Assembly (NCBI GenBank): GCA_019636735.1
Contig: JAHBWY010000004.1
Span: forward strand, 1 to 64,000
DNA from: Phycisphaeraceae bacterium
GTDB lineage: Bacteria > Planctomycetota > Phycisphaerae > Phycisphaerales > SM1A02
Reading direction: 5' to 3'
Length of the DNA stretch: 64,000 bases
Under the pieces are notes generated by a model. That model made no database searches and was not told the origin of the DNA. It was given only the letters and a program-made list of their open reading frames with translations. The translations under genes were made by a program, and so were the position numbers. This document shows positions 8,090-17,498 of this stretch, one piece after another (position 1 is the first letter of the stretch; every line of letters begins with the position of its first letter).

Positions 8090-9697
8090 GTGACCCTCCG
8101 CGCCGCCCAGCCCATTGTCGAGACGAAGACCTCGGCGGCGCCTGCGCGAAGTTCGAAACCAGAGACGGTGCTCGTCCTCGATTTCGGGAGCCAGTATTCC
8201 CAGTTGATCTGCCGGCGCGTGCGCGAAGCGGGCGCCTTCAGCCTGTTGCTTGCTCCCGACACGCCCATCGAGCGCCTGCGGGAGCATGAACCCTGCGGCA
8301 TCATTCTCTCCGGTGGTCCCGCGAGCGTCTTTGAGAAGGGCGCCCCGAAGTGCGACGATCGTCTCTTCGAGTTGGGCATCCCGGTGCTGGGCATCTGCTA
8401 CGGCATGCAACTCGCGTGCAGGCTGCTCGGCAGTCGCGTCGAGCCCGCCGCAGCGCGCGAGTATGGCCGTGCCAAACTCGACATTCTCGACAGCACGGGG
8501 CTCTTCAAGGGCATTCCGTCACAGACGATCGTCTGGGCGAGCCATGGCGATCAGGTGAGTGACCTGGCGACCGAGTTCCGCGTGCTCGCGTCAACGCCGA
8601 CTTGCCCGCATGCCGCGGTCGCCCATCTCTCGAAGCCCTTCATCGGAGTGCAGTTTCATCCGGAGGTGACGCACACGCCTCATGGTGTCGACATCCTGCG
8701 AAACTTCCTCTATGAGATCTGCGGTTGCCGTGGCACCTGGGCAATGCGCGACTTCATGGAGGCGGAGTGCGAGCGTGTGCAGGCGCAAGTGGGCAAGGAG
8801 CGCGTCATCTGCGGCCTCTCAGGAGGCGTCGATTCAAGCGTGGTGGCGGCGCTCCTCTCTCGCGCCATCGGTCGGCAACTCACCTGCATCTTCGTCGACA
8901 ACGGTCTGCTTCGGAAGAACGAACGGGCGCTGGTGGAGACGACCTTTCGCGATCACTTCGACATCGATCTGCGCGTGATCGACGCGTCGCGCGACTTCCT
9001 CGCCGATCTCGAAGGCGTTGTTGATCCGCAGGAGAAGCGCCGGCGCATCGGCCATCGCTTCATCGAGGTCTTCCGCGCGGCGGCGCGGGAGGTGGGTGGC
9101 TCCCCGCGATTCCTCGCGCAGGGCACGCTCTATCCCGACCGCATCGAGAGCGGCCAGAGTCACGCGGGCACGGCCGCGAACATCAAGCTGCACCACAATG
9201 TCGGAGGTCTCCCGAAGGATCTCGGCTTCGAGCTGGTGGAGCCGCTTCGCGATCTCTTCAAGGACGAGGTCCGTGCGCTGGGTGAAGTCCTCGGCCTTCC
9301 GTCGCAGCTCGTCTGGCGCCATCCGTTCCCGGGACCTGGCCTCGCCGTGCGCATCATCGGTGCGGTGACCCGCGAGGGGCTCGATCTTCTTCGCGACTGC
9401 GACCAGATCCTGCTCGATGAAATTCACGCCGCGAACCTCTATCGCGTGACCAGTCAGGTCTTCGCGGTACTGCTGCCCGTTCGCACGGTCGGCGTGATGG
9501 GCGATGGTCGCACCTATGACTCCGTCATCGCGCTACGCGCGGTCGAGTCGCAGGACTTCATGACGGCGGATTGGTGTCGCCTTCCTCATGAAGTGCTCGC
9601 GACCATTTCGAGCCGCATCATCAACGAAGTGAAGGGCGTCAACCGCGTCGTCTACGACATTTCGTCGAAGCCACCGGCGACGATTGAATGGGAGTAG
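8090..9697 (+). CDS. guaA: GMP synthase (glutamine-hydrolysing)
   Basis: GMP synthase converts XMP, ATP and glutamine to GMP in the last step of guanine nucleotide synthesis. The 535 residues contain both expected parts. The class I glutamine amidotransferase domain has [11 protein letters not shown], the nucleophile Cys103 in GICYGMQ, and FHPEVTHT with the catalytic His and Glu. The ATP-pyrophosphatase domain has the P-loop [10 protein letters not shown], and the C-terminal dimerisation domain ends normally in PPATIEWE. The start is GTG at 8090; it is forced, because an in-frame TGA lies 12 nt upstream. No Shine-Dalgarno is visible. A strong GC-rich hairpin follows the gene. Confidence 0.97.
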   Translation: MTLRAAQPIVETKTSAAPARSSKPETVLVLDFGSQYSQLICRRVREAGAFSLLLAPDTPIERLREHEPCGIILSGGPASVFEKGAPKCDDRLFELGIPVLGICYGMQLACRLLGSRVEPAAAREYGRAKLDILDSTGLFKGIPSQTIVWASHGDQVSDLATEFRVLASTPTCPHAAVAHLSKPFIGVQFHPEVTHTPHGVDILRNFLYEICGCRGTWAMRDFMEAECERVQAQVGKERVICGLSGGVDSSVVAALLSRAIGRQLTCIFVDNGLLRKNERALVETTFRDHFDIDLRVIDASRDFLADLEGVVDPQEKRRRIGHRFIEVFRAAAREVGGSPRFLAQGTLYPDRIESGQSHAGTAANIKLHHNVGGLPKDLGFELVEPLRDLFKDEVRALGEVLGLPSQLVWRHPFPGPGLAVRIIGAVTREGLDLLRDCDQILLDEIHAANLYRVTSQVFAVLLPVRTVGVMGDGRTYDSVIALRAVESQDFMTADWCRLPHEVLATISSRIINEVKGVNRVVYDISSKPPATIEWE

Positions 9698-9709
9698 CGG
9701 CGCCGAGAC

Positions 9710-9751
9710 GGGCGAAGATCGGCCGAGGCGTATCGGCCTCGGCGCTCGCCC
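9710..9751 (+). terminator. Strong two-part hairpin downstream of guaA
   Basis: An inner 8-bp perfect stem (GCCGAGGC, 9722-9729, with GCCTCGGC, 9736-9743) sits inside an outer 6-bp stem (GGGCGA with TCGCCC). It starts 12 nt after the guaA stop. There is no T tract after it, so if it ends transcription it does so in a non-classical way. Confidence 0.5.
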
Positions 9752-9790
9752 GGCCGCCCAGAGAGACGCGCGACTTCCGCGCGATGATCC

Positions 9791-10744
9791 ATGTATGACC
9801 TGATCGGCGACATCCACGGCCACGCGGCCACGCTGCACGCCCTGCTCACGAAGCTTGGGTATGCACTTCGCGGCGGTGCGTGGCGCCATCCGGAGCGAAC
9901 GGCAATCTTCCTCGGAGACTTCGTCGATCGCGGTCCGGAGATCCGCGCGACCATCGACACGGTGCGCCGCATGGTCGATGCGGGGAGCGCGCGGGCGGTC
10001 ATCGGAAACCATGAGATCAACGCGCTGGCATACGCCACGCCGCGGCTCGACGCGGAAGGTGGGTTCTGTCGTCCTCACACGGAGCGCAATCGCCGTCTGC
10101 ATGAGGCGACGCTCTCGCAGCTCTCAGCAAGCGAGCGCGTGGAGGCGATCGAGTGGTTCCGGACGCTTCCGCTTTGGCTTGATCTTGGAGGCGTGCGGGT
10201 CGTCCACGCGTGCTGGGATGAGCCCTCGATCGCATGCGTGCGTGAGGTGCTGGCCGAGGAAGGCGGCATGACTGACGACGCCGTGCGGCGCCTGCACGAA
10301 GAGGGGACTCCCGAATTCGACGCCATGGAGATGATCTTGAAGGGCCCTGAAATCAGGCTTCCCGCAGGCGTGGTCCTTCAGGACAGCGAAGGTCATCCCC
10401 GTCGGGTCATCCGGGCGCGGTGGTTTGAGTCACCCAAGGCATGGACCTACGACGAGGTGGTCTTTCCACCGTCGCCGATGGTGCCGAGCGTCGAGGTGCC
10501 GCAGGGTGAGCGGCGCGACCTTCCGTACTACCCCGCGTCGGCGCCGCCGCTCTTCTTCGGCCACTACTGGATGTCGGGCGAGTCGCGTCCGACGCTTCTT
10601 GCGCCGAACCTCGCATGCCTCGACTGGTCCGTAGCCCGAGGCGGATGGCTCGTCGCCTATCGCTGGGAGGGCGAGCAGCACCTCGATCCGGCGCGGCTCC
10701 ACTGGGTCCCCGTCAACACCGCGACGCATACGATGCTCCCATGA
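9791..10744 (+). CDS. Calcineurin-like metallophosphoesterase
   Basis: This 317-residue protein carries the metal-binding motifs of PPP-type phosphoesterases in order: GDIHGH near the N-terminus, GDFVDRGPE at about residues 40-48, GNHE at about 75-78, and a later histidine in VVHACWD and FFGHYW. This is the family of bacterial PrpA/ApaH-like enzymes, which hydrolyse phosphoproteins or dinucleoside polyphosphates; the substrate cannot be read from sequence. It is first in a coupled operon and overlaps the aminotransferase start by 4 bp (ATGA). That tight link to arginine-catabolic genes suggests a regulatory or housekeeping role in the same condition, but this is inference. Confidence 0.85.
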   Translation: MYDLIGDIHGHAATLHALLTKLGYALRGGAWRHPERTAIFLGDFVDRGPEIRATIDTVRRMVDAGSARAVIGNHEINALAYATPRLDAEGGFCRPHTERNRRLHEATLSQLSASERVEAIEWFRTLPLWLDLGGVRVVHACWDEPSIACVREVLAEEGGMTDDAVRRLHEEGTPEFDAMEMILKGPEIRLPAGVVLQDSEGHPRRVIRARWFESPKAWTYDEVVFPPSPMVPSVEVPQGERRDLPYYPASAPPLFFGHYWMSGESRPTLLAPNLACLDWSVARGGWLVAYRWEGEQHLDPARLHWVPVNTATHTMLP

Positions 10745-12201
10745 CGACTCCCGCGACCATGGCCAGGCCTTCTGGTGCTTCTGAAGCTGCATCCCTGATC
10801 GAGCCGGCACTGGCCTCGAACCCGGTGGTCCGCGACGCGGTCTCGCGAATCCTCGCGGAACTCAGGAGCGCGCAGGCGAAGATCGTTGGGGCCCGCGCAC
10901 CGAGCGCCGAGCGCCGCGTGACGCTCGATGAGTGGCTGCACCGCACCGCCGAAGTGAAGGGAAGGCCAGCCTTCTATCCCTATCTTGGTACGGGGCTCGG
11001 CCATGGTGCCCTTGTTGAGCTGGCCGACGGCAGTGTGAAGTGGGACATGATCGGCGGCATCGGCGTGCACATGTTCGGTCATGGTGATCCAGAGATGGTC
11101 GAAGCGGCGCTCATCGCCGCGCTCTCGGACACCGTGATGCAGGGTCATCTCCAGTTCAACGCCGACAGCACCGCCTTCGCGGAGTTGCTGGTTTCCGAAG
11201 CGTCGCGCTCAAGCGCCATCAAGCACTGCTTCGTGAGCAACTCAGGCTGCATGGTGAATGAGGCCGCGCTCAAGGTCTGTCAGCAGAAGACCCATGCGGC
11301 GCCGCGCGTGATCGCCTTCGCCGACTGCTTCATGGGACGATCGACGACCATGGCGCAGATCGGCGACGGCCCCAACTATCGCCAGGGCGTGGCGCTCAAT
11401 GTGCAGGTCGACTACATGCCCTTCTACGATCCGGATCTCGGCCCGCGGTCGACCGAGATCGCCTTGTGGCATCTTCGGCAGACCCTCGATCGCTATCCGC
11501 GCCAGCACTCCTGCTTCGTGATGGAACTGATCCAGGGGGAAGGGGGCTTCAATGTGGCGCCGCGCGAGTTCTTCGTGCCGCTCCTCGATCTCTGCCGCGA
11601 GCGAGGCATTCCCATCTGGTTCGACGAGGTGCAGTCCTTCGGCAGAACCACCAGCATGTTCGCCTTTCAGACACTCGACCTCGGTTCATACGCCGATGTG
11701 GTGACGATCGGCAAGATGTCACAGGCGTGCGCCTGCCTCTACACGGCGGAGATGAATCCGAAGCCTGGCCTGCTGGCGGGGACTTTCACCGCGGCGACGA
11801 GTGCGTTTCATGTCGGACTTCGCGTGCTTCAGCGGCTGCGTGACGGCGGGTACTACGGGCCCGACGGTCGAATCGCGAAGCTGCATGCGGCTTTCAGAGA
11901 ACGAGCCGAGGCGCTGGTGGCGAAGCACCCGGAGTGGTTCCCTCCGGTTCGACTCGCCTTCGGACGGACCTCTTCGCGCGTTGTTGGTGGGATCGGCGGG
12001 ATGATGCGACTCACGCCGTTCGGTGGTGACAAGGACCGGATCAACACGCTGCTCAAGCATCTCTTCGAAGATGGTGTCATCACCCTTGGCTGCGGCCACG
12101 GTCCCTATCACCTGCGATTCCTGCCGCCGATCGGAGTCTTCCGCCCGGAGCAGTTCGATCCGGTCTTCGAGATTCTCGAGCGCTCACTCGCGCGCTCCTG
12201 A
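10741..12201 (+). CDS. Class III PLP-dependent aminotransferase, probably acting in arginine catabolism
   Basis: This 486-residue fold-type I aminotransferase has the class III features: a Ser-Asn-Ser-Gly cofactor phosphate loop (CFVSNSGCMVNEAALK), the IWFDEVQSFGRT segment with the Asp that contacts the pyridine nitrogen, and the Schiff-base lysine Lys325 in TIGKMSQ. The ATG at 10741 overlaps the phosphoesterase stop. Because astA and an AstD-like dehydrogenase follow, the simplest reading is that it does the AstC job, transaminating succinylornithine. It is longer than typical AstC/ArgD (about 400 residues) and resembles the longer lysine/GABA-type members, so ornithine, lysine or GABA are other possible substrates. 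Confidence 0.85.
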   Translation: MTTPATMARPSGASEAASLIEPALASNPVVRDAVSRILAELRSAQAKIVGARAPSAERRVTLDEWLHRTAEVKGRPAFYPYLGTGLGHGALVELADGSVKWDMIGGIGVHMFGHGDPEMVEAALIAALSDTVMQGHLQFNADSTAFAELLVSEASRSSAIKHCFVSNSGCMVNEAALKVCQQKTHAAPRVIAFADCFMGRSTTMAQIGDGPNYRQGVALNVQVDYMPFYDPDLGPRSTEIALWHLRQTLDRYPRQHSCFVMELIQGEGGFNVAPREFFVPLLDLCRERGIPIWFDEVQSFGRTTSMFAFQTLDLGSYADVVTIGKMSQACACLYTAEMNPKPGLLAGTFTAATSAFHVGLRVLQRLRDGGYYGPDGRIAKLHAAFRERAEALVAKHPEWFPPVRLAFGRTSSRVVGGIGGMMRLTPFGGDKDRINTLLKHLFEDGVITLGCGHGPYHLRFLPPIGVFRPEQFDPVFEILERSLARS

Positions 12202-12228
12202 CGCGCGACGGGAAGGCGTCCGCCCCCG

Positions 12229-12234
12229 TACACT
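12229..12234 (+). promoter_or_regulatory. Candidate internal -10 box before astA
   Basis: TACACT ends 6 nt before the astA ATG. The 39-nt gap between the aminotransferase and astA holds no Shine-Dalgarno. It may be a second, leaderless promoter inside the operon. Confidence 0.4.
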
Positions 12235-12240
12235 GCCGTC

Positions 12241-13371
12241 ATGTTCATTGTCCGACAGGCCGTCATCGATGACCTGCCGACGCTCTTGAAGCTGGCCAAG
12301 ATGGTCCACTTCATCAATCTGCCGGCGGACAAGGACATCATCGGTGCCAAGATCGCCCGTAGCCGCAGGAGCTTCGCGGGCCAGGCGAAGGATCCGCACG
12401 AGCGTCAATTCCTCTTTGTGCTCGAGGACACCGAGACGGGTGCCGTCATCGGGACCTCGGCGGTCATCAGTTGCATCAGTTGGCCGGGGTGGCCCCATGT
12501 CTTTCTCAAGGTGCGGCGCCGCTCCTACTTCAGCGAGGACCTTCAGCAGGGCTCGGTCCACACCACCGTGCAGTTCGGAAGCGATGAGAGCGGGCCGAGT
12601 GAAGTGGGGGGTCTTATTCTCGCCCCGGGCTATCGAGGCCACCGTGAACGGCTGGGTTCACTGCTCTCGCTGATTCGCCTGCATTATGTGGGGCTGCACC
12701 GCGATCAATTCGCCGATCGAATGCTGGCGGAACTGATGGGACCGCTGTCGACGGACAGTCGCACGCTCCTCTGGGAGTACCTCGGGCGGCGCTTCATCAA
12801 CTTGAGCTATCACGAGGCGGACCTCTTCTGCCAGCACAGCAAGGAGTTCATGACTGCCCTCTGGCCGCGCGACGAGATGCATGTCTCGATTCTGCCGGCG
12901 GAGGCGCGGGCGCTCATCGGCAAGGTGGGCGAGGAGACCGTCGCCGCGAAGGCGATGCTCGAGCGCCAGAGCTTCGAGTTCAACGGATGTGTCGATCCCT
13001 TCGACGGCGGTCCGTACCTCGAGGCGAAGACCGATGAAATCCCGTTGGTCAAGGCCACGCGCTCGCTGGCCTTCGGCGGTGCCGCCGATGTGGCGCACGG
13101 CGGCGCCGAGGCGTTCGTCAGCTTCCGTTCGAAGGAGCATGGCTATCGCGCGCTGCGCTCGCCGATCCGCATGGAGGGTGAGTCGGTGCTGCTGCCCGAG
13201 GCGGCGGCGGAAGCGCTTGGAGCCCGCAAGGGCAACGCCATCGGCGTGACGCCCCTCGATGCATCGAGTGATGGGCGCAGCAAGCGGCGCAAGACCTCCG
13301 CCAGCTCGCTCTCGGCGCTGAGCGAGCTTCGCGAATCTCCGGCCGAAGTGGCCACACCCCCTCGGAAGTGA
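12241..13371 (+). CDS. astA: Arginine N-succinyltransferase
   Basis: AstA transfers succinyl from succinyl-CoA to arginine, the first step of the AST degradation route. The 376 residues fit the family: a GNAT-like N-terminus (MFIVRQAVIDDLPTLLKLA), the conserved SEVGGLILAPGYRG segment, RLHYVGLHRDQFADRMLAEL, and EYLGRRFINLSYHEADLF, then the GGPYLEAKTDEIP region. The last 45 residues are Ser/Lys-rich and extend beyond the usual C-terminus. It sits between a class III aminotransferase and an aldehyde dehydrogenase, as astC-astA-astD do elsewhere. No astB (succinylarginine dihydrolase) or astE (desuccinylase) gene is present in the window. The stop overlaps the next start by 4 bp (GTGA). Confidence 0.93.
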   Translation: MFIVRQAVIDDLPTLLKLAKMVHFINLPADKDIIGAKIARSRRSFAGQAKDPHERQFLFVLEDTETGAVIGTSAVISCISWPGWPHVFLKVRRRSYFSEDLQQGSVHTTVQFGSDESGPSEVGGLILAPGYRGHRERLGSLLSLIRLHYVGLHRDQFADRMLAELMGPLSTDSRTLLWEYLGRRFINLSYHEADLFCQHSKEFMTALWPRDEMHVSILPAEARALIGKVGEETVAAKAMLERQSFEFNGCVDPFDGGPYLEAKTDEIPLVKATRSLAFGGAADVAHGGAEAFVSFRSKEHGYRALRSPIRMEGESVLLPEAAAEALGARKGNAIGVTPLDASSDGRSKRRKTSASSLSALSELRESPAEVATPPRK

Positions 13372-14858
13372 CGCATGAAGGATCTCTGCATCGCGTGGAT
13401 CCTGCGCTCGGGAGGCCCGCTGTGCACGAAGTGATCGAGTCGCGCAATCCGGCCCGCCCCGACGAGATCGTCTGGCGCGGGGAGGCGACGATCGAAGTGC
13501 TCGATGCTGCCGTCCGGCGGGCTCGCAAGGCGGCTCCCGCATGGGCGCGACGACCCGAATCGGAGCGCGTGGCGCTTCTCGAATGCTGGCGCGAGGTGAC
13601 TGCGTCGCGCGCCGAGGAGCTCGCGCAGTTGATCACGCGCGAGATGGGTAAGACGCTGGACGAGAGTCGCGCCGAGGCGAAGCTTCTTGGCGAGAAGGTG
13701 GTTGTCACGCTGGCGGAAGGCTCTCGCTCGCGGGTGCGCGACTTCACGGTCGAGGTTCCGGCTGGCCGTCGCGGTGAGTGTCGCTTCCGACCCTATGGCG
13801 TCATGGCGGTCGTGGGGCCATTCAACTTCCCGGCGCATCTGCCCAATGGGCACTGGGTGCCGGCGCTGCTCTTGGGCAACTGCGTCATCTTCAAGCCAAG
13901 CGATCGCACGCCCGGAGTCGGTGCCATGCTCGGTGAGATGGCGCGGCAGGCGGGCTTCCCCGAAGGCGTGTTCGAAGTCGTGCAGGGGGCCTCGGCAGTT
14001 GCGCGAGCCCTTGTCGCCCATCCCGACATCGACGGGATCCTCTTCACCGGAAGCTGGCCCGTGGGGCGCGCCATTCTCGAAGCGAATCTCGATCGACCGG
14101 GCCGCATCGTGGCACTCGAACTCGGGGGGAGCAACCCCGCGCTCGTCCTTCCCGATGTCGCGTCAGCGGGCGATGGATTCGGCGCAGGCGGAGGCTCGCT
14201 CTTCGATCACGCCGTGCTGGAGTGCATGCGCGCGGCGTTCATCACCACTGGGCAACGCTGCACCTGCACCAGGCGGATCATCGTGCATCGATCAGTGGCG
14301 CCACGATTCATCGAGGCGCTGGTGCGCGCCGCAGCGCGGTGCACTGCGGGGCCCGGAGATGCCTCGCCTGCGCCCTTCATGGGCCCGCTGGTCAGCCGTG
14401 CGGCGCGCGATGCGGTGTTCGCATTCGTTGCCGAGCATGAGCGGCGCGGGAGTCGTGTGCACTTGCGTCCTGAGGCGCTCGACGCTCCGGGGTGGTTTGT
14501 GACGCCGGGTGTGATCGAGGTCGAACGCTTCGACCGTGCGACCGATTGCGAGTGCTTCGGTCCCGTGGTTCAGGTGGCTGCGGTCGACTCACTCGAGGCG
14601 ATGATCGCTCAGGCCAATGCAACGGACTTTGGCCTGGCGGCGTCGGTGTTCACCGCCGATGAGCGCGCCTGGAACGAGTGCCGTGAGTCCATTCGCAGCG
14701 GCCTCGTGAACTGGAACTGCGGGACGGCCGGTGCGAGCGGCAAGCTTCCCTTTGGGGGCCTGGGTCGGAGTGGGAACCTCCGACCCGCCGGTGCATTCAG
14801 CGTGGACTACTGCGCGTTTCCCAAGGCGTCCATGATCGAAGCTCCGCCAAGGCGCTGA
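13368..14858 (+). CDS. astD: Aldehyde dehydrogenase, probably succinylglutamate-semialdehyde dehydrogenase
   Basis: This 496-residue NAD(P)-dependent aldehyde dehydrogenase has the family motifs: the N-terminal MGKTLDESRAEA helix, GPFNFPAHLPNGH, FKPSDRTP, FTGSWPVGR, the general base Glu251 in ALELGGSNP, and the nucleophile Cys298 in TTGQRCTC. The FNFPAHLPNGH and GQRCTCTRR patterns are typical of AstD, which oxidises N-succinylglutamate 5-semialdehyde. The region between Glu251 and Cys298 has about a dozen extra Gly/Ala-rich residues. The GTG start overlaps the astA stop, indicating translational coupling. It ends 17 nt from the convergent dockerin-like gene. Confidence 0.88.
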   Translation: MTHEGSLHRVDPALGRPAVHEVIESRNPARPDEIVWRGEATIEVLDAAVRRARKAAPAWARRPESERVALLECWREVTASRAEELAQLITREMGKTLDESRAEAKLLGEKVVVTLAEGSRSRVRDFTVEVPAGRRGECRFRPYGVMAVVGPFNFPAHLPNGHWVPALLLGNCVIFKPSDRTPGVGAMLGEMARQAGFPEGVFEVVQGASAVARALVAHPDIDGILFTGSWPVGRAILEANLDRPGRIVALELGGSNPALVLPDVASAGDGFGAGGGSLFDHAVLECMRAAFITTGQRCTCTRRIIVHRSVAPRFIEALVRAAARCTAGPGDASPAPFMGPLVSRAARDAVFAFVAEHERRGSRVHLRPEALDAPGWFVTPGVIEVERFDRATDCECFGPVVQVAAVDSLEAMIAQANATDFGLAASVFTADERAWNECRESIRSGLVNWNCGTAGASGKLPFGGLGRSGNLRPAGAFSVDYCAFPKASMIEAPPRR

Positions 14859-14875
14859 TGATCCGTCTCGTGGCC

Positions 14876-16810
14876 TCAGGGGCAGGGGCCCCACAGGCCG
14901 AGCAGCAGTGAGATGTCGGCGCCGTTCACCACGCCACTCCCATCGAGATCGAGTGGTGAGCCCGGGCCGACGACGCCCCATGAGCCAAGGAGAATGCTCA
15001 GATCGGCGCCATTCACCATGCCGTCATTATTCAGGTCGGCGTCACAGTCGAGCACCGTCATGCCGAGAGGCACCAGGGTGTCAGGATGAATGTTCACGAA
15101 GCCCGGGCCGTTGTGAAGCGCCGGGACAACATTGGAGCGCTTGGTCAACATTCCAAGCCGCTTGCCGCAGGGCTTGCCCTGGATCGGTGAATCTCCATCC
15201 AGACCCCATACGCCGTTGACCTTCGCGTACTCGCGCACGGAGCCGTCGCAGGCGATCCACAGGCGCTCTCCGCGATCCGCGATGACCGATGACGGGATGC
15301 AGGACCCGAGCGGAATCGACTCAACGAAGATCTGCCCGCTGTCCGGGTTCAGCAGCACGCTGAAGAGGGAGTTGCTCGCCGAGGTGAAGAACCACGCCCG
15401 ACCAGTCTCTGGATTCACACTCACGGAGCCATCGCCGGCCATGGGAATGTTCTGAGGCACGATGATGCTCGAAAGCTGGTTGCCGAGGGTTCGATCGAAC
15501 CGGACGATTCGGCGCTGCGGAATCGAGAGGATGGTCACGGCGTCCAATGTGTCGTCGTAGGCCAAGGCTGACACGGGAGGGCTGTTCGAGGTGGAGCTGA
15601 TCAGGGCGCCCTCATCGTTGAGTCGATAGAGCTTGTCTCCGTCGCTCACATAGATGTCGCCCCGGCGACCGACCGCCATGCTCCGCGGGTCGAGCGAGGC
15701 ACCGTCGCCGAAGGCGGCGAGTGCACCATCAAACAGGTCGAGCCGCTGCATCGATCGAGTTCCATTGGGAGCGATGGTGAGCAGCAGAGCGGCGTTGAAA
15801 TCAGGGTGGAAGTCGAGGGCGCGCACATCCATGTCAGCGGGAATGGAGAGCGTCCCCCCGATCGGGCTTGGAGAACCGGCGAAGGAGAGGTCGATGGACT
15901 GCACCAGGCCCGGCAGACCTCCGAACGAGGGGAAGAATGTGATGCCGAGCAGCGGACGCACGGCGAAGAACGAGTCAACGATCCGATACAGGCCGTCCCC
16001 TGAGGGATGGTTCAGAACGCTGACAAGGGCGAGGAAGTCGGCACCCTCGTCGGGTCGAATGTAGACAACCATGTTCGTGTAGTTGGCCACGACATTCTTG
16101 AATGCGGACTGCGTGGCGTTGGCGGGGTCGTCGGCGGGATCGCGGTATTGAATCTGCCGTGTGGTGCCCCACTTCTCGATCCCCGTCAGGGTGACCGCGT
16201 GGCCCCCGGTGCGATTGAGAAGCGGCACGCCGTTGATCACGCCGATCTGGGTGTATCGGCCATACGCAAACTCAACAATCCAGCCGGAGCAGGCAACCGC
16301 ACCCATCTTCTCCACGGTCGGCCAGTATGACGGCTGAAGCCACTTGTGCTGCCAAGAGAGAATCGGCGAGCTGCTGAGCCACACCGATGCTCCGTTGACC
16401 CAGCCCGTGCCCCCGGTGCCACCGGTGGGACTGGTGTTCATGAGCGCACCCAGTGTTTGAATCGCCGAGGTCGCGTCGTTGTATCGGAGGTTCGACTGCC
16501 AGAACCCGGGGCCTGGAGGGGTGTTCGGGAAGCCGTTGTTGGCGGCATAGGCGAAGAGATTCACCGCCCCGGTCGGAACGCAGTACATGGCACCGTTGGC
16601 GGGCAGCCCAGGAGTGTTGCCGGAGGGTGAGCGCCGCTGGTCAAGGTCAGGCATGAATTTGATGCGGTACTTGATGCCGACTCCGCCGGGAAGGTAGAGC
16701 GACTCGACGACGCTCGACTCCGCTCGGGGCGCAATGGCAGTCGCCACGACAGTGGCGAGGGCAAGGGACGCAAGCTTCGCACGGCAGACGGTGATGGGAC
16801 GGCGGGACAT
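14876..16810 (-). CDS. Secreted protein with C-terminal dockerin-like repeats
   Basis: This 644-residue protein has a clear signal peptide (basic start, hydrophobic core, cleavage near APRAESS). I start it at 16810, which has a GAGAAGAGGCG Shine-Dalgarno region upstream; the frame continues 28 codons further without support. Residues about 30-260 may form a papain-like or peptidase C39-like fold, suggested by a Cys in GAMYCVPTGAVN and a His in RTGGHAVTLTG; that is tentative. The middle resembles beta-propeller repeats. The end holds two dockerin-like Ca-binding loops (DLNNDGMVNGADLSILLGSWG and a second copy). In planctomycetes these ends occur on many secreted proteins and probably bind calcium; no cohesin is seen here. 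Confidence 0.82.
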   Translation of the reverse strand: MSRRPITVCRAKLASLALATVVATAIAPRAESSVVESLYLPGGVGIKYRIKFMPDLDQRRSPSGNTPGLPANGAMYCVPTGAVNLFAYAANNGFPNTPPGPGFWQSNLRYNDATSAIQTLGALMNTSPTGGTGGTGWVNGASVWLSSSPILSWQHKWLQPSYWPTVEKMGAVACSGWIVEFAYGRYTQIGVINGVPLLNRTGGHAVTLTGIEKWGTTRQIQYRDPADDPANATQSAFKNVVANYTNMVVYIRPDEGADFLALVSVLNHPSGDGLYRIVDSFFAVRPLLGITFFPSFGGLPGLVQSIDLSFAGSPSPIGGTLSIPADMDVRALDFHPDFNAALLLTIAPNGTRSMQRLDLFDGALAAFGDGASLDPRSMAVGRRGDIYVSDGDKLYRLNDEGALISSTSNSPPVSALAYDDTLDAVTILSIPQRRIVRFDRTLGNQLSSIIVPQNIPMAGDGSVSVNPETGRAWFFTSASNSLFSVLLNPDSGQIFVESIPLGSCIPSSVIADRGERLWIACDGSVREYAKVNGVWGLDGDSPIQGKPCGKRLGMLTKRSNVVPALHNGPGFVNIHPDTLVPLGMTVLDCDADLNNDGMVNGADLSILLGSWGVVGPGSPLDLDGSGVVNGADISLLLGLWGPCP

Positions 16811-17003
16811 TGGTAGATCGCCTCTTCTCTCTTCACATCGATCGGATCCTGGGTGCGGGCCTGATGGCGTGTTGACGCGCACCTTGAATCCCAAGATCGG
16901 GCGGCTCTCGCTCCGACCTCACGGCGCTTCAGGGGAACACCCACCTGAAGGATCTCAGGATTGAAAGCGCAGACTCCCCGCCGAACCCCTCGAGATTCCG
17001 GAG

Positions 17004-17249
17004 TCAGACTTCGAGCGGGCGCCTGCCGCGACCGGGGAGCGAGGCATCGGGTGCCCACGCGCCGATGTCCTGATGCATGGCTCCGCCCGCCCCCAGGAAC
17101 GAGTCACTCGGCAGTGCGGTCGCCGAGAGCGCGCTCGTCTGACGGTTCGCGAGATCGCACCCCGCCATGATCCTGAGAGCAACGAGCGTCGCGGCAGTCG
17201 CGCCAAGGGTGCGGGGCAAAGCGGACCTCGTGGTCACTCGCTTCATCAT
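17004..17249 (-). CDS. Small putative lipoprotein
   Basis: This 81-residue frame has a basic N-terminus (MMKRVTTRS), a hydrophobic stretch and a lipobox-like RIMAGC at about residues 26-31, so it may be lipid-anchored. A GGGAG Shine-Dalgarno lies about 6 nt before the ATG, which is the main support for a real gene. The 50-residue mature part has no recognisable domain. It is divergent from the large oxidase gene (start 17499). The Ile-Met-Ala-Gly-Cys lipobox is not ideal. Confidence 0.5.
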   Translation of the reverse strand: MMKRVTTRSALPRTLGATAATLVALRIMAGCDLANRQTSALSATALPSDSFLGAGGAMHQDIGAWAPDASLPGRGRRPLEV

Positions 17250-17498
17250 TGTTCTCCCTCGTCCCGAGGGGAGTCACCCAAACGAAGATCCTCGGGCGAG
17301 TTGGAGCAGGATCGCACTCCGATTTCGGAGTCGTGTTCTTCAGTCTCCGATTGCATGGTGCTGCTCTTGACGGGCATCGACGCACCAGTACCTTGGAGAC
17401 GGGGTCATGTGCGGCCCCCGTTCGGCGTGACCTGCGTGACTCTCTCATGGCGAGAGGTGTCATGTTGTTCGTCTTCGAGTGATCGGGAGATCTGCGTC

